NCBI GenBank assembly: GCA_905235825.1
Contig: CAJONH010000191.1
Location: 1-17,508 of the forward strand
DNA length: 17,508 bases
Source of the DNA: Candidatus Gastranaerophilales bacterium
Lineage (GTDB): Bacteria > Cyanobacteriota > Vampirovibrionia > Gastranaerophilales > Gastranaerophilaceae
Direction of reading: 5' to 3'
In this document: positions 1 through 7,351 of the stretch, one piece after another
Numbering within the stretch: position 1 is the first letter of the stretch
Layout of the letters: every line of letters begins with the position of its first letter
Translations under genes and position numbers: made by a program
The notes under the pieces: model-generated
Seen by the model: the letters and a program-made list of their open reading frames with translations, nothing else
What the model was told of the DNA's origin: nothing
Databases searched by the model: none

Positions 1-1026
1 AATATAGCAATAATGATAATATTATTAAATCTGCCTGCCGTTATTGTTCTAACAATTCCAATGAGTGTTTTATTTGCAACGGTTATGACGATAAATAAAA
101 TGTGTCTGCAATCGGAAATAACTGTTATGAAGGCATGCGGAATAAGTTTAAAACGAATAGCAAGACCTGTATTTTTATTTGCTGCATTAATGGCGATATT
201 AACATTTGCAATTAATGAAACCATAGTTCCGGCTACAATGTCGCAATCAAAAACACTTGCATTATATGCAATGGTTCAAAGAAACATTCCTAACGGAAAA
301 AGAAATTTTACCATAAAAGAATTAACGGAAGGTAACAAATTAAAACGGCTTTTTTATGTTGCGGAATGCCATGATAAAATGTTTTCAAATGTTTCAATAC
401 TTGATTTATCCGATGCGGATAACATTCAAATTTTAGAGGCAAAAACAGGAACCTCTGTTCCTGAAGGATGGCAGTTTAACAAGGCATCCGTATATAACAT
501 TTCAAAACAAGGAAAAAACCTCAGTTATTCGTGGATAGAAAAAACAATTGCAGATTTTGGCAGCGATATACAAAGGCAGTTAAATAAAAAAAATGACGGC
601 ACAGACTATAATATATTTGAGCTTTTACCTTATGCATTCGGGAATGATACTCAAAAAATCCAAATAAGCAGTGAAGATGAAAAAGAATTAAAAGAGGATG
701 AAGCAGAACACAAAAAAGACAAAATAAAGAAAAAAATACTTACCAGATATAAAGTCAGATTTTGGGAAAAAGCAGCTCTGCCGATAACAACTTTCGTTTT
801 TGTTCTTGTAGGTATTCCTCTTGCAATAACACCGCCCAGAGTCCGCCATAACAGAGGATTTTTATTCAGTATTGGTATCATATTTTGTTATTATGTAATA
901 AGAGCTTTATCTATGAGTTTAGGCTATAATGCCATAATTCCCGCATTTATAGCTGCTAATCTGCCTAATATCATAATTGGTATAGCAGGTTATTTTATGT
1001 ATAAAAATAAAGCAGAAAAAAATTAA
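1..1026 (+). CDS. LptF/LptG-family LPS export permease, 5'-truncated by the window edge
   Basis: Inner-membrane permease of the YjgP/YjgQ family. With the ATPase LptB, such proteins extract LPS from the inner membrane and pass it to the periplasmic bridge. The frame is open to base 1, so the Met at base 13 is internal and the first membrane helix (about 50-60 residues) lies outside the window. Numbering from that Met: the second helix ends near residue 28; SEITVMKACGISLKRI (34-49) matches the family's cytoplasmic coupling helix that contacts LptB; the third helix is at about 52-70. A periplasmic domain follows to about 235, then three closing helices (about 250-268, 278-300, 306-328). A strongly charged Glu/Lys stretch (about 218-240) precedes the fourth helix and looks richer than usual. 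LptF and LptG cannot be told apart here. No strong terminator separates it from the convergent fumarase. Confidence 0.88.
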   Translation, partial: NIAIMIILLNLPAVIVLTIPMSVLFATVMTINKMCLQSEITVMKACGISLKRIARPVFLFAALMAILTFAINETIVPATMSQSKTLALYAMVQRNIPNGKRNFTIKELTEGNKLKRLFYVAECHDKMFSNVSILDLSDADNIQILEAKTGTSVPEGWQFNKASVYNISKQGKNLSYSWIEKTIADFGSDIQRQLNKKNDGTDYNIFELLPYAFGNDTQKIQISSEDEKELKEDEAEHKKDKIKKKILTRYKVRFWEKAALPITTFVFVLVGIPLAITPPRVRHNRGFLFSIGIIFCYYVIRALSMSLGYNAIIPAFIAANLPNIIIGIAGYFMYKNKAEKN

Positions 1027-1047
1027 ATGCTATAAAATATCCAATAT

Positions 1048-2433
1048 TTATTTAATTTCCACCTTAACGGGTAATTTATCAACCGAAATTTTATAAATTG
1101 CTTCCGCACCAAAATCATTAAAAGCAATAATTTCACTCTTTGTTATCTTTTGTGAAAGAAGTGCCGCTATGCCGCCTTGAAGCGAAAAATAAATTTTATT
1201 GTTTTCTTTTATATATTTTTTTACTTTTTCACTCCTTGAACCTTTTCCTATTGTCGCAAATAATCCTTTTTCATATAGCATTACGGCATATTTATCCATT
1301 CTTCCTGCTGTTGTAGGCCCGATAGAACCTGATATTTTTCCTGTCGGATTAGGACACGGCCCCGCATAGAAAATAATTTTATTTTTTATATCAAAAGGTA
1401 AGTCTTTGTTTTCATTAATTAATTCGAGCATTTTTTTATGTGCCATATCTCTTGCAACATATACTTCGCCCGTTAAAAGAATATTTTCTTTTTCCCTTAA
1501 AGTTTTTAAACCTTCAATATCAGCAGTGTTATATTCTTTTAATTCTGTTTGTATTTCTTCTATTTCAATAAAATCAGGAGTTTTGTTATCATATATTATT
1601 TGCTTTCCGCATATTTTTGCCTGTGCAAATCTGTCCGAATGACAATTTATTGTTATTCCCACGGGTAAACATGCTATATGTGTATATAATGTTTTTAGTT
1701 TTATATTTAATACGTAATTGTTTTTCCACGCTTCGGGAGCATTTATGTTTACTTTTTGTTTTATTTTTTCCGCAAGTAATTTTTCATTTTTGGTAAAATC
1801 GCTTTGCACAAAAACTTCTTTTGATGTTAACATTGCTTTTTCGGCTGTTCCGCCTATTCCTATCCCTATAAACATGGGAGGACAAGCATTCATTCCCGCT
1901 TCAAGTATCAATTCCGAACATTTTTGTATTATATCTTCTTCACTTGATGTAGGTAAGAGCATTTCAAGACGTGATTTATTTTCCGAACCGGCTCCTTTTA
2001 TCAGAACTTTTATTTTTATATCATCATCTTTTGTATATTTTGTATAAATAATGCAGGGAGTATTTGTTTTTGTATTTATTCTTTCAAATACTGCATTTTT
2101 CACTACGGATTTTCTGAAAAAATTTTCTTTATAACATTTATCAACGGAAGAATTAATTGCATCTTCTATAAATTCGCCTTTTAAAACTATGTTTTGACCT
2201 GTTTCAACAAAAACAAGAACCTGACCGGTATCCTGACAAAGCGGCATTTTTTGTTCATCTGCAATTTTTGCATTTTGAAGGATATGTTTAAAATAATCTT
2301 TAATTTCTCCTTCTGATTGTATATTATAAGATTCTAAAATCTTTGAATATACGTCAAAACTAAGGCAAACATTCGCCTGTAAACATAAATCATAAACTGC
2401 TTTTTTTATTAAATCCGTTGAAATTTCAATCAT
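1048..2433 (-). CDS. Class I (iron-sulfur) fumarate hydratase, fused alpha and beta domains
   Basis: Interconverts fumarate and malate using a [4Fe-4S] cluster. Residues 1 to about 285 are the alpha domain and about 305-461 the beta domain. The likely cluster cysteines are C66 (PLCQDTG), C184 (NACPPMFIGIGIGG) and C264 (INCHSDR). The beta part has TGEVYVARDMAHKK (321-334), GPTTAGRMDKY (372-382) and IGKGSRSE (395-402), all family hallmarks. At 461 residues it equals the sum of the separate TtdA/TtdB-like subunits and is shorter than E. coli FumA (about 548), so it is a compact fusion. L-tartrate dehydratase is a close relative and cannot be excluded from sequence alone. It starts 12 bases after the flavodiiron stop codon. 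No Shine-Dalgarno sequence is visible upstream, which suggests translational coupling within the operon. Confidence 0.9.
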   Translation of the reverse strand: MIEISTDLIKKAVYDLCLQANVCLSFDVYSKILESYNIQSEGEIKDYFKHILQNAKIADEQKMPLCQDTGQVLVFVETGQNIVLKGEFIEDAINSSVDKCYKENFFRKSVVKNAVFERINTKTNTPCIIYTKYTKDDDIKIKVLIKGAGSENKSRLEMLLPTSSEEDIIQKCSELILEAGMNACPPMFIGIGIGGTAEKAMLTSKEVFVQSDFTKNEKLLAEKIKQKVNINAPEAWKNNYVLNIKLKTLYTHIACLPVGITINCHSDRFAQAKICGKQIIYDNKTPDFIEIEEIQTELKEYNTADIEGLKTLREKENILLTGEVYVARDMAHKKMLELINENKDLPFDIKNKIIFYAGPCPNPTGKISGSIGPTTAGRMDKYAVMLYEKGLFATIGKGSRSEKVKKYIKENNKIYFSLQGGIAALLSQKITKSEIIAFNDFGAEAIYKISVDKLPVKVEIK

Positions 2434-2445
2434 AATAAAAGAAAT

Positions 2446-3627
2446 TTACACTAAACCGAGTTCTTTATGTTTATTATATATTTCTTCTGCCATTTTATCC
2501 AATTTAGCATAATCATCAGGTTTTGCAAGACCTTTTACCTGAATTGGCTCAATAATATCAAGTTTTAAAGGAGCAAGCATATCTGCCATTTTACCGAACA
2601 GATTACCGCCCCAGCCGAAAGAACCGATAAACGAAGCGATTTTAAACTTAGGTCTTAAAATACTTGCTAAATATGCAGTATTAAAGGCAGCGGGATGAGG
2701 CCCCGCCAATACCATAGATGTACCCATTACAAGTGTTGTTCCGTCAACAAGTGCTATTGCTAAATCGCCTAAATTGCCTGTTACCATATCGTATTTTACA
2801 GAAGGAATGCCCTTTTCTTTTAATTTATCTGCAAGATAATCAATCATAATTTCTGTTGAGTTATACATTGATACAAACGGAAGCAGAACTAAATTTTTTC
2901 CTTTTTCTCCTGCCCAATCTTCATATAAATCCAAAATGTACGAAGGATTTTTATGAACAGGCCCGTGACTCGGTAAAACCATATCAGGTTTTAATTCTTT
3001 AAGCATTGCAGTATATTTTCTGCAAACACTGCTAAACGGCATCATAATTTCCGCAAAATATTTTTTTGCACTTTTTTCAAGGTCTTTTGAAGGAACTGCA
3101 AATACATCATCAAAAATATAATGAGCCCCCAGAAAATCGCAGGTGAAAATAATATTATCTTCTTTTACATAAGTAAACATAGTATCGGGCCAATGAACAC
3201 CCGGTGCAATTTTAAATTGCAAAGTTTTATCACCTAAAGATAATTCTTCATCATTCTTTATAATTTTAATTTTATCGGAATTTACACCGAGCATTTCTTT
3301 TATATTTCCGGCACAAACAGCATTTGTAACAACGATTGCATTTGGAAATTTTTCCAGTAAAGCCGGAATACTTCCCGAGTGATCTTGTTCTCCGTGATTT
3401 GCAATAATATAATCAACCTTTTTTATTCCGTTATCGTCAAAAGACTTTAAATATTCCCGTGTAAATTTAGGATACATAGTATCTACAACGGCAGTTTTTT
3501 CACTTCCTAAAATTATATATGAATTATAGCTTGTGCCTTTATCCAGCGGAATAAGCTCGTCGAAAATTAACCTGCCTTCGTCATTCATACCTGCATAAAA
3601 AATATTTTTCTTTATTTCTTTAAACAT
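2446..3627 (-). CDS. Flavodiiron protein (FprA-type O2/NO reductase)
   Basis: Cytoplasmic enzyme that reduces O2 to water and/or NO to N2O, taking electrons from rubredoxin. At 393 residues it has a metallo-beta-lactamase-like diiron domain (about 1-245) followed by a flavodoxin-like FMN domain (about 248-393). All expected iron ligands are present: H78, E80 and H83 in NHGEQDHSG, H145 in GVHWPDTM, D164 in CDFLGAH and H221 in PSHGPVH. FMN-loop motifs are MYNSTEIM (254-261) and GSFGWGG (335-341). I chose the start at 3627: it gives the canonical MFKEIKKNIFYAG opening, has an upstream AAAGAGA, and leaves 49 bases after the rubredoxin stop. A longer frame from 3699 would add 24 unrelated residues and overlap the rubredoxin. 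It has no fused rubredoxin or flavin reductase domain. O2 versus NO preference cannot be read from the sequence. Confidence 0.93.
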   Translation of the reverse strand: MFKEIKKNIFYAGMNDEGRLIFDELIPLDKGTSYNSYIILGSEKTAVVDTMYPKFTREYLKSFDDNGIKKVDYIIANHGEQDHSGSIPALLEKFPNAIVVTNAVCAGNIKEMLGVNSDKIKIIKNDEELSLGDKTLQFKIAPGVHWPDTMFTYVKEDNIIFTCDFLGAHYIFDDVFAVPSKDLEKSAKKYFAEIMMPFSSVCRKYTAMLKELKPDMVLPSHGPVHKNPSYILDLYEDWAGEKGKNLVLLPFVSMYNSTEIMIDYLADKLKEKGIPSVKYDMVTGNLGDLAIALVDGTTLVMGTSMVLAGPHPAAFNTAYLASILRPKFKIASFIGSFGWGGNLFGKMADMLAPLKLDIIEPIQVKGLAKPDDYAKLDKMAEEIYNKHKELGLV

Positions 3628-3676
3628 ATTCGTATCTCTTTCATTTACACAAGAATATCTAATCCAAACAATAAAA

Positions 3677-3817
3677 CTATTGTTGTTTTTCAAACACATC
3701 TTTGCCTACACCGCAAAGAGGACAAACATAATCGTCGGGTAAATCTTCAAACTTAACACCGCCGTTTTCAGCAGGTTCATAAACATAATGGCATACACTG
3801 CAAATATAATTTTCCAT
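3677..3817 (-). CDS. Rubredoxin, short 46-residue form
   Basis: Small electron carrier with one iron held by four cysteines, and the natural donor to the flavodiiron protein encoded next. The 46-residue protein opens MENYICSVCHYVYEPAENGG and continues through FEDLPDDYVCPLCG. The ligands are C6, C9, C32 and C35. Usual rubredoxins have 52-54 residues; the loop after the first Cys pair is shortened here, as in the 45-residue Desulfovibrio desulfuricans rubredoxin. The residue after C9 is His where Gly is usual (CGY). A strong AAGGAG (complement of 3824-3829) sits six bases before the ATG. It is first in the minus-strand operon with the flavodiiron and fumarase genes. Confidence 0.93.
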   Translation of the reverse strand: MENYICSVCHYVYEPAENGGVKFEDLPDDYVCPLCGVGKDVFEKQQ

Positions 3818-3863
3818 GAAAAACTCCTTTTTTTTCTACCTATTTAAAAATAACATTGACATG

Positions 3864-3869
3864 ATTATA
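3864..3869 (-). promoter_or_regulatory. Candidate -10 box for the rubredoxin operon
   Basis: On the minus strand the sequence reads TGATATATAAT, with a perfect TATAAT and an upstream TG resembling an extended -10 element. No convincing -35 box is found at 16-18 bases. Transcription would begin about 40 bases before the rubredoxin ATG. The 220-base gap (3818-4037) between this operon and divergent folK is otherwise plain AT-rich DNA, where I see no gene. Confidence 0.4.
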
Positions 3870-3971
3870 TATCAACACCCTCGTAATAATGTCGGCAGAA
3901 TAGATTTTATAACAAAATAGCACAATATTAATCAATGTCTTTATATATTAGAATTAAATAATTTGTTTATA

Positions 3972-4000
3972 TTGATTTAATAATAAATTGCTTGTAAATT
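3972..4000 (+). promoter_or_regulatory. Weak candidate promoter for folK
   Basis: TTGATT (3972-3977) and TAAATT (3995-4000) are 17 bases apart, each matching 4 of 6 consensus positions. The transcript would start about 30 bases before the folK ATG, leaving its CAAGGAG ribosome site (4026-4032) intact. In such AT-rich DNA chance matches are common, so this is tentative. Confidence 0.25.
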
Positions 4001-4037
4001 TGAATAAAAGATAATAAAATGTTATCAAGGAGTTCTA

Positions 4038-4544
4038 ATGGCAATAGCGTATTTATGTTTAGGTTCAAATATCGGAGATAAAATAGGACATGTACAGCAG
4101 GCAGTCAGATTATTGACATCGACCGGTATGGTTACGGTAATCCGTACATCAGCATTATATGAAACAGAACCGTGGGGAAATAAAGACCTTGATTGGTTTG
4201 TTAACGGAGTTATTGAAGTTAAAACAAAACTTACTCCCCGTGAACTTTTGGAACTTTGTAAAAATACCGAAAGACAGATGGGAAGAATGCCTTCCCAAAC
4301 AAAGCAGTATGAAGCAAGAAAGATAGATATAGATATTCTCTTTTACGGTGATTTAACCGTTGATGAGCCTGATTTGAAAATTCCGCATGAACACCTTCAC
4401 GAACGTGCTTTTGCAATTGTTCCTTTATTGGAATTAATTCCAGATTATGAACATCCAAAATATAAAAAATCACTTTTGCAGCTGCACGAGGATTTAGAAA
4501 CTGTGGATGATGTATTTTTATATGGAACAAGAGTCGACATATAA
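4038..4544 (+). CDS. folK: 2-amino-4-hydroxy-6-hydroxymethyldihydropteridine pyrophosphokinase (HPPK)
   Basis: Transfers pyrophosphate from ATP to 6-hydroxymethyl-dihydropterin, the step before dihydropteroate synthase in folate synthesis. The 168-residue length is typical of a stand-alone HPPK. Visible signatures are LCLGSNIGD (7-15), ALYETEPWG (38-46), the Mg/ATP-binding KIDIDILFYG (96-105) and the closing PHEHLHERAFAIVPL. The family's usual RW.PR before the IDID motif is replaced by QYEAR here, so Trp is missing but Arg is kept. CAAGGAG lies five bases before the ATG, which fixes the start. No other folate gene is nearby. Its 3' end overlaps the following flavoprotein gene, suggesting the two are co-transcribed. 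Confidence 0.95.
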   Translation: MAIAYLCLGSNIGDKIGHVQQAVRLLTSTGMVTVIRTSALYETEPWGNKDLDWFVNGVIEVKTKLTPRELLELCKNTERQMGRMPSQTKQYEARKIDIDILFYGDLTVDEPDLKIPHEHLHERAFAIVPLLELIPDYEHPKYKKSLLQLHEDLETVDDVFLYGTRVDI

Positions 4545-5718
4545 ACGGATTGCAGTAATAGGACTCGGTGCCTCTGGAGGGTTATTCGGCATTTTAGCTT
4601 CAAAAAATCCGTATAATTTAGTATCAGGATTTGATGCAAGAGATCCGTTTTCAACACTTTTACCTACGGGTGGAGGCAGATGCAATCTTACATATAATGA
4701 GGATAATGTCAGAGAATTTGTCAGGAATTATCCCAGAGGCGAAAAATTTCTTCTCTCAGTGTTTTCTCGTATGCCTCAATCTAAAACAAGAGAATTATTC
4801 CGTGATTTGGGAATAAAAACTTATGTTCAAAACGACAATAGAGTGTTTCCAATAACCGACAGCAGTGCAAAAACAGTAAAAATACTTCAAAAACATTTAG
4901 ATAACTCTAATTTTAATCATATTAAAGAGAATATAATTTCAATCACTAAAAAATCCGAAAAATTTGAAATAAAAACATCATCTAAAACCTATGAATTTGA
5001 ATGTGTAGTAGTTGCGACAGGAGGCAAAGGAATAAAAATTGCCGAAATGACAGGACATAAAATTATAGAGCCAAAACCGTCTTTAACTGCTTTAAATATA
5101 AAAGAAAAAGAGTTTTATTCACTTTCAGGCATGAGTTTTAAAAATGCTGAAATAACGGCAAAGTATCAAAAATCCAAATATAGTGCAGTTGGAGATATTT
5201 TATTTACGCATAAAGCAATATCAGGACCTTGCGTATTTAAAATATCGGCATTAACTGCTTATGAAAATTTTTCTTCCGTTAGTCCTATGGAAATAAATAT
5301 TAAATTAGTTGACTGCACACTTGAAGATATAGAATACGAATTAAAAGTAAATTCAAAAAAAACAATAAAAAATGTTTTTACAAAATTTGCTCCCGAAAAA
5401 TTTATATCCTGCATATTAAAAATGAATAAAATTAATGAAACGAAGCAGACAGCTCAAATAAATAAATCAGAAAAAGAAATATTATTCAAATCTCTTACAG
5501 AACTGAAATTATATGTTGAGGAGAGAATAAAAGATTCTGAAATTGTTACGGCAGGCGGAGTGGATTTAAATGAAATAAATTCAAAGACTATGGAATCTAA
5601 ACTCATTCCGAATTTATTTTTTATTGGCGAAATTTTAAATATAGACGGATATACGGGAGGTTTTAACCTTCAAAGCTGCTGGTCTACAGCATACTTATGC
5701 AGTTTGAACTTTAACTGA
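4507..5718 (+). CDS. HI0933/BaiN/YhiN-family FAD-dependent oxidoreductase
   Basis: Predicted soluble flavoprotein of the family often annotated as NAD(P)/FAD-dependent oxidoreductase or aminoacetone oxidase-like. The physiological substrate is not known for most members. An N-terminal FAD-binding segment carries VIGLGASGG (usually GGGAAG), then the family signature LLPTGGGRCNLT, VVVATGGKG in the middle, and a C-terminal FAD motif TAGGVDLNEINSKTMESK followed by NIDGYTGGFNLQ. Length (403) is normal. It overlaps the 3' end of folK by 38 bases from the first ATG. ATG 4522, which gives MEQESTYKRIAVIG, is an equally plausible start with a 23-base overlap. Neither has a strong Shine-Dalgarno. I would not infer bile-acid activity from the BaiN label. 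Confidence 0.88.
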   Translation: MMYFYMEQESTYKRIAVIGLGASGGLFGILASKNPYNLVSGFDARDPFSTLLPTGGGRCNLTYNEDNVREFVRNYPRGEKFLLSVFSRMPQSKTRELFRDLGIKTYVQNDNRVFPITDSSAKTVKILQKHLDNSNFNHIKENIISITKKSEKFEIKTSSKTYEFECVVVATGGKGIKIAEMTGHKIIEPKPSLTALNIKEKEFYSLSGMSFKNAEITAKYQKSKYSAVGDILFTHKAISGPCVFKISALTAYENFSSVSPMEINIKLVDCTLEDIEYELKVNSKKTIKNVFTKFAPEKFISCILKMNKINETKQTAQINKSEKEILFKSLTELKLYVEERIKDSEIVTAGGVDLNEINSKTMESKLIPNLFFIGEILNIDGYTGGFNLQSCWSTAYLCSLNFN

Positions 5719-5739
5719 GTTATCATCCGAATAAACGAG

Positions 5740-5765
5740 CTTTTGTCTAAATTAGAAGACAAGAG
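5740..5765 (+). other. Stem-loop between the flavoprotein and zinc-ribbon genes
   Basis: CTTTTGTCT (5740-5748) pairs with AGACAAGAG (5757-5765) as a 9-bp stem with one G-T wobble and an 8-base loop. On the plus strand it is followed by GGGAAAAAAAG and not by a T-run, so it is not a standard Rho-independent terminator for the upstream gene. It may act as an mRNA stability or processing element. Confidence 0.4.
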
Positions 5766-5796
5766 GGAAAAAAAGTGATAAAATAATGTATTATAT

Positions 5797-5824
5797 TTGA
5801 ATGGTATTTTAAATACAACATAAC
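5797..5824 (+). promoter_or_regulatory. Candidate promoter for the zinc-ribbon gene pair
   Basis: TTGAAT (5797-5802) and CATAAC (5819-5824) are spaced 16 bases apart, each matching 4 of 6 consensus positions. Between them lies a short perfect palindrome, GTATTT-T-AAATAC (5804-5816), placed where a repressor could block polymerase. Both are weak calls in AT-rich DNA. Confidence 0.25.
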
Positions 5825-5853
5825 TGTTATTAAAAATAAAAAGTGAGGTAGTA

Positions 5854-6504
5854 ATGGCAGATAATAATGAAATAATTCAATGTCCGGCATGTGGTGAAAA
5901 AATGGTTAAAGTTTTTATGCCGTCACAAGGTGTAAATTTAGATGTTTGTGTAAACGGATGCGGCGGAATATATTTTGATAACAGGGAATTTTCAAAATTT
6001 GATGCCCCTCATGATGATATCACTCCATTAATGGATGTATTAAAAAATAAACAATTTAATAAAATCGATGAAGCAAAAATAAGAAAATGTCCGGTGTGCA
6101 AAGCTAATATGGTAAAAAATTATGCAAGTCCAAAACACGAAATTCAAGTTGATGAGTGCTATTCTTGCGGCGGTAAATTTTTGGATTATCAGGAACTTGA
6201 TAAAATTAGAACTCAGTATACTACAGAGGAAGAACGGGCAGCGGATGTAATGAAGCAGTTATACAGTGATTTGGGAATAGAACAGCCTTCATTTAAAAAA
6301 ATGAATAAACAATGGATGAAGGGAGTTTTTTGTGGTTTTATTTTTGGTATAATAATTGCAGGCATATTTTTATACAAAAGTAATTCAATAATAGCTCTAT
6401 CTTCAAATAAAACGGCAGCTGCTTCTTCTATTGCAATAGCGGCAGGAATTTGTCTTATCTCTGCCGGAATTGGTGCTTTGTTTTCAAAACCGGGTAAAGA
6501 ATAA
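5854..6504 (+). CDS. Double zinc-ribbon (zf-TFIIB-like) membrane protein A
   Basis: Function unknown. The 216-residue protein has two zinc-ribbon domains of the zf-TFIIB type: C10/C13 with C32/C36, and C79/C82 with C102/C105. Each is followed by the family's GG..(F/Y).D...E signature (GCGGIYFDNREF and SCGGKFLDYQEL). The second half of ribbon 1 has a C-x3-C spacing instead of the usual C-x2-C. A charged linker leads to two predicted membrane helices (about 156-173 and 188-210), so the ribbons are probably cytoplasmic and membrane-tethered. A GTGAGGTAG ribosome site precedes the ATG. It is followed after 5 bases by a paralog, and the two are surely co-transcribed. A role in binding metal, nucleic acid or protein partners is inference from the fold only. 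Confidence 0.8.
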   Translation: MADNNEIIQCPACGEKMVKVFMPSQGVNLDVCVNGCGGIYFDNREFSKFDAPHDDITPLMDVLKNKQFNKIDEAKIRKCPVCKANMVKNYASPKHEIQVDECYSCGGKFLDYQELDKIRTQYTTEEERAADVMKQLYSDLGIEQPSFKKMNKQWMKGVFCGFIFGIIIAGIFLYKSNSIIALSSNKTAAASSIAIAAGICLISAGIGALFSKPGKE

Positions 6505-6509
6505 AATAT

Positions 6510-7292
6510 ATGGCTGATAATTATTTTATAATACATTGTCCTGCTTGCGGAAAGAAAATGACAAAGATATATATGGAAGAACAAAATTTATACCTTGATG
6601 TTTGTTTGGACGGATGCGGCGGAATTTATTTCGATAATAGAGAATTTAGATTGTTTGACAGAAACTGTTATAGTATAAAACAGCTCAAAGATGCATATTC
6701 GGGAAAAATTTTTACAAAAGTAAATGAACATAAAGAAAGAATATGTCCTTGCTGTAGAACAAAAATGGTAAAAAATTATTCGAGTCCGGCTCACGAAATT
6801 CAGATTGATGATTGTTACAGCTGCGGCGGTAAGTTTCTGGATTATGGGGAACTTGAAAAAATCAGAAATATGGACAAAGTAAGAAGAACAAATATATCTT
6901 CTTCCATATTTGAAGAAAAACAATATATCGCAATGGATAATGCCGGTTTGTTCTCTTTTGAAAAAGAAAAAAAAGATAGCTTCAATTCAATAAAAGAAAA
7001 TAAAAAGACTTTATTTCGCAAAGAACAAGACGATGGTTTTAATTCAATAAAAAATGGAAATGAAGAAAAAGAACTTTCTAAAAATGGAATAATGCATAAA
7101 ATAATAATGACAATACCTCTGTTGGCGGTTTTATGTATAATCTTTCATGAACAATTTGGAATTTGGGTAAATTCGTTAAAAGATAATGTCGATTTGATAA
7201 AAACAGAAAATTTATACGGCTTAATTGTTTATGCAGTAATGATATTCATTATTTTACTGCTTATGCTTAAAGTAAAAAATAATAAAATATAA
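6510..7292 (+). CDS. Double zinc-ribbon (zf-TFIIB-like) membrane protein B, tandem paralog
   Basis: Function unknown. Residues 1-120 align with the upstream neighbour without gaps (74 of 120 identical by hand count), and every zinc cysteine is at the same number: 10, 13, 32, 36, 79, 82, 102, 105. This marks a tandem duplication. The copies differ after residue 122. This one has a long charged Lys/Glu/Asn linker (about 123-195) with an internal near-repeat (DSFNSIKENK at 156-165, DGFNSIKNGN at 175-184), then two predicted membrane helices (about 197-212 and 236-254). Total length is 260 against 216 for the neighbour. The ribosome site is weak (AAAGA), so translation may be coupled to the upstream stop five bases away. 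A strong terminator follows. Confidence 0.8.
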   Translation: MADNYFIIHCPACGKKMTKIYMEEQNLYLDVCLDGCGGIYFDNREFRLFDRNCYSIKQLKDAYSGKIFTKVNEHKERICPCCRTKMVKNYSSPAHEIQIDDCYSCGGKFLDYGELEKIRNMDKVRRTNISSSIFEEKQYIAMDNAGLFSFEKEKKDSFNSIKENKKTLFRKEQDDGFNSIKNGNEEKELSKNGIMHKIIMTIPLLAVLCIIFHEQFGIWVNSLKDNVDLIKTENLYGLIVYAVMIFIILLLMLKVKNNKI

Positions 7293-7298
7293 CATCAG

Positions 7299-7333
7299 AA
7301 AAGACTGATATTAAATCAGTCTTTTCTTTATTT
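7299..7333 (+). terminator. Rho-independent terminator, probably bidirectional
   Basis: A perfect 11-bp stem, AAAAGACTGAT (7299-7309) and ATCAGTCTTTT (7315-7325), has a 5-base loop and continues into CTTTATTTT. It ends the zinc-ribbon pair on +. The A-rich left arm gives a T-run in the other direction, so it can also stop the convergent minus-strand gene ending at 7352. Confidence 0.88.
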
Positions 7334-7351
7334 TGTTATTGTTTGTTATTG

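Noticed and set aside
1027..1050. AAATAT/ATATTT hairpin as a terminator between the permease and fumarase genes
   Set aside because: Six A-T pairs with a 3-base loop and no clear T-run is within chance for DNA this AT-rich.
2446..3699. Longer flavodiiron reading frame starting at 3699
   Set aside because: The extra 24 residues do not resemble the family and overlap the rubredoxin gene; the start at 3627 gives the canonical N-terminus and normal length.
4507..5718. Assigning bile-acid metabolism to the BaiN-like flavoprotein
   Set aside because: The family is broad and found far outside bile-acid pathways; no other bai gene is present.
5740..5765. Stem-loop read as a terminator of the flavoprotein gene
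   Set aside because: It is followed by an A-run and not a T-run on the plus strand, so only a plain stem-loop is claimed.
6213..6584. Minus-strand open frame of 123 codons across the end of one zinc-ribbon gene and the start of the next
   Set aside because: It is antisense to two well-supported genes with matching domains, with no ribosome site or recognisable protein features.
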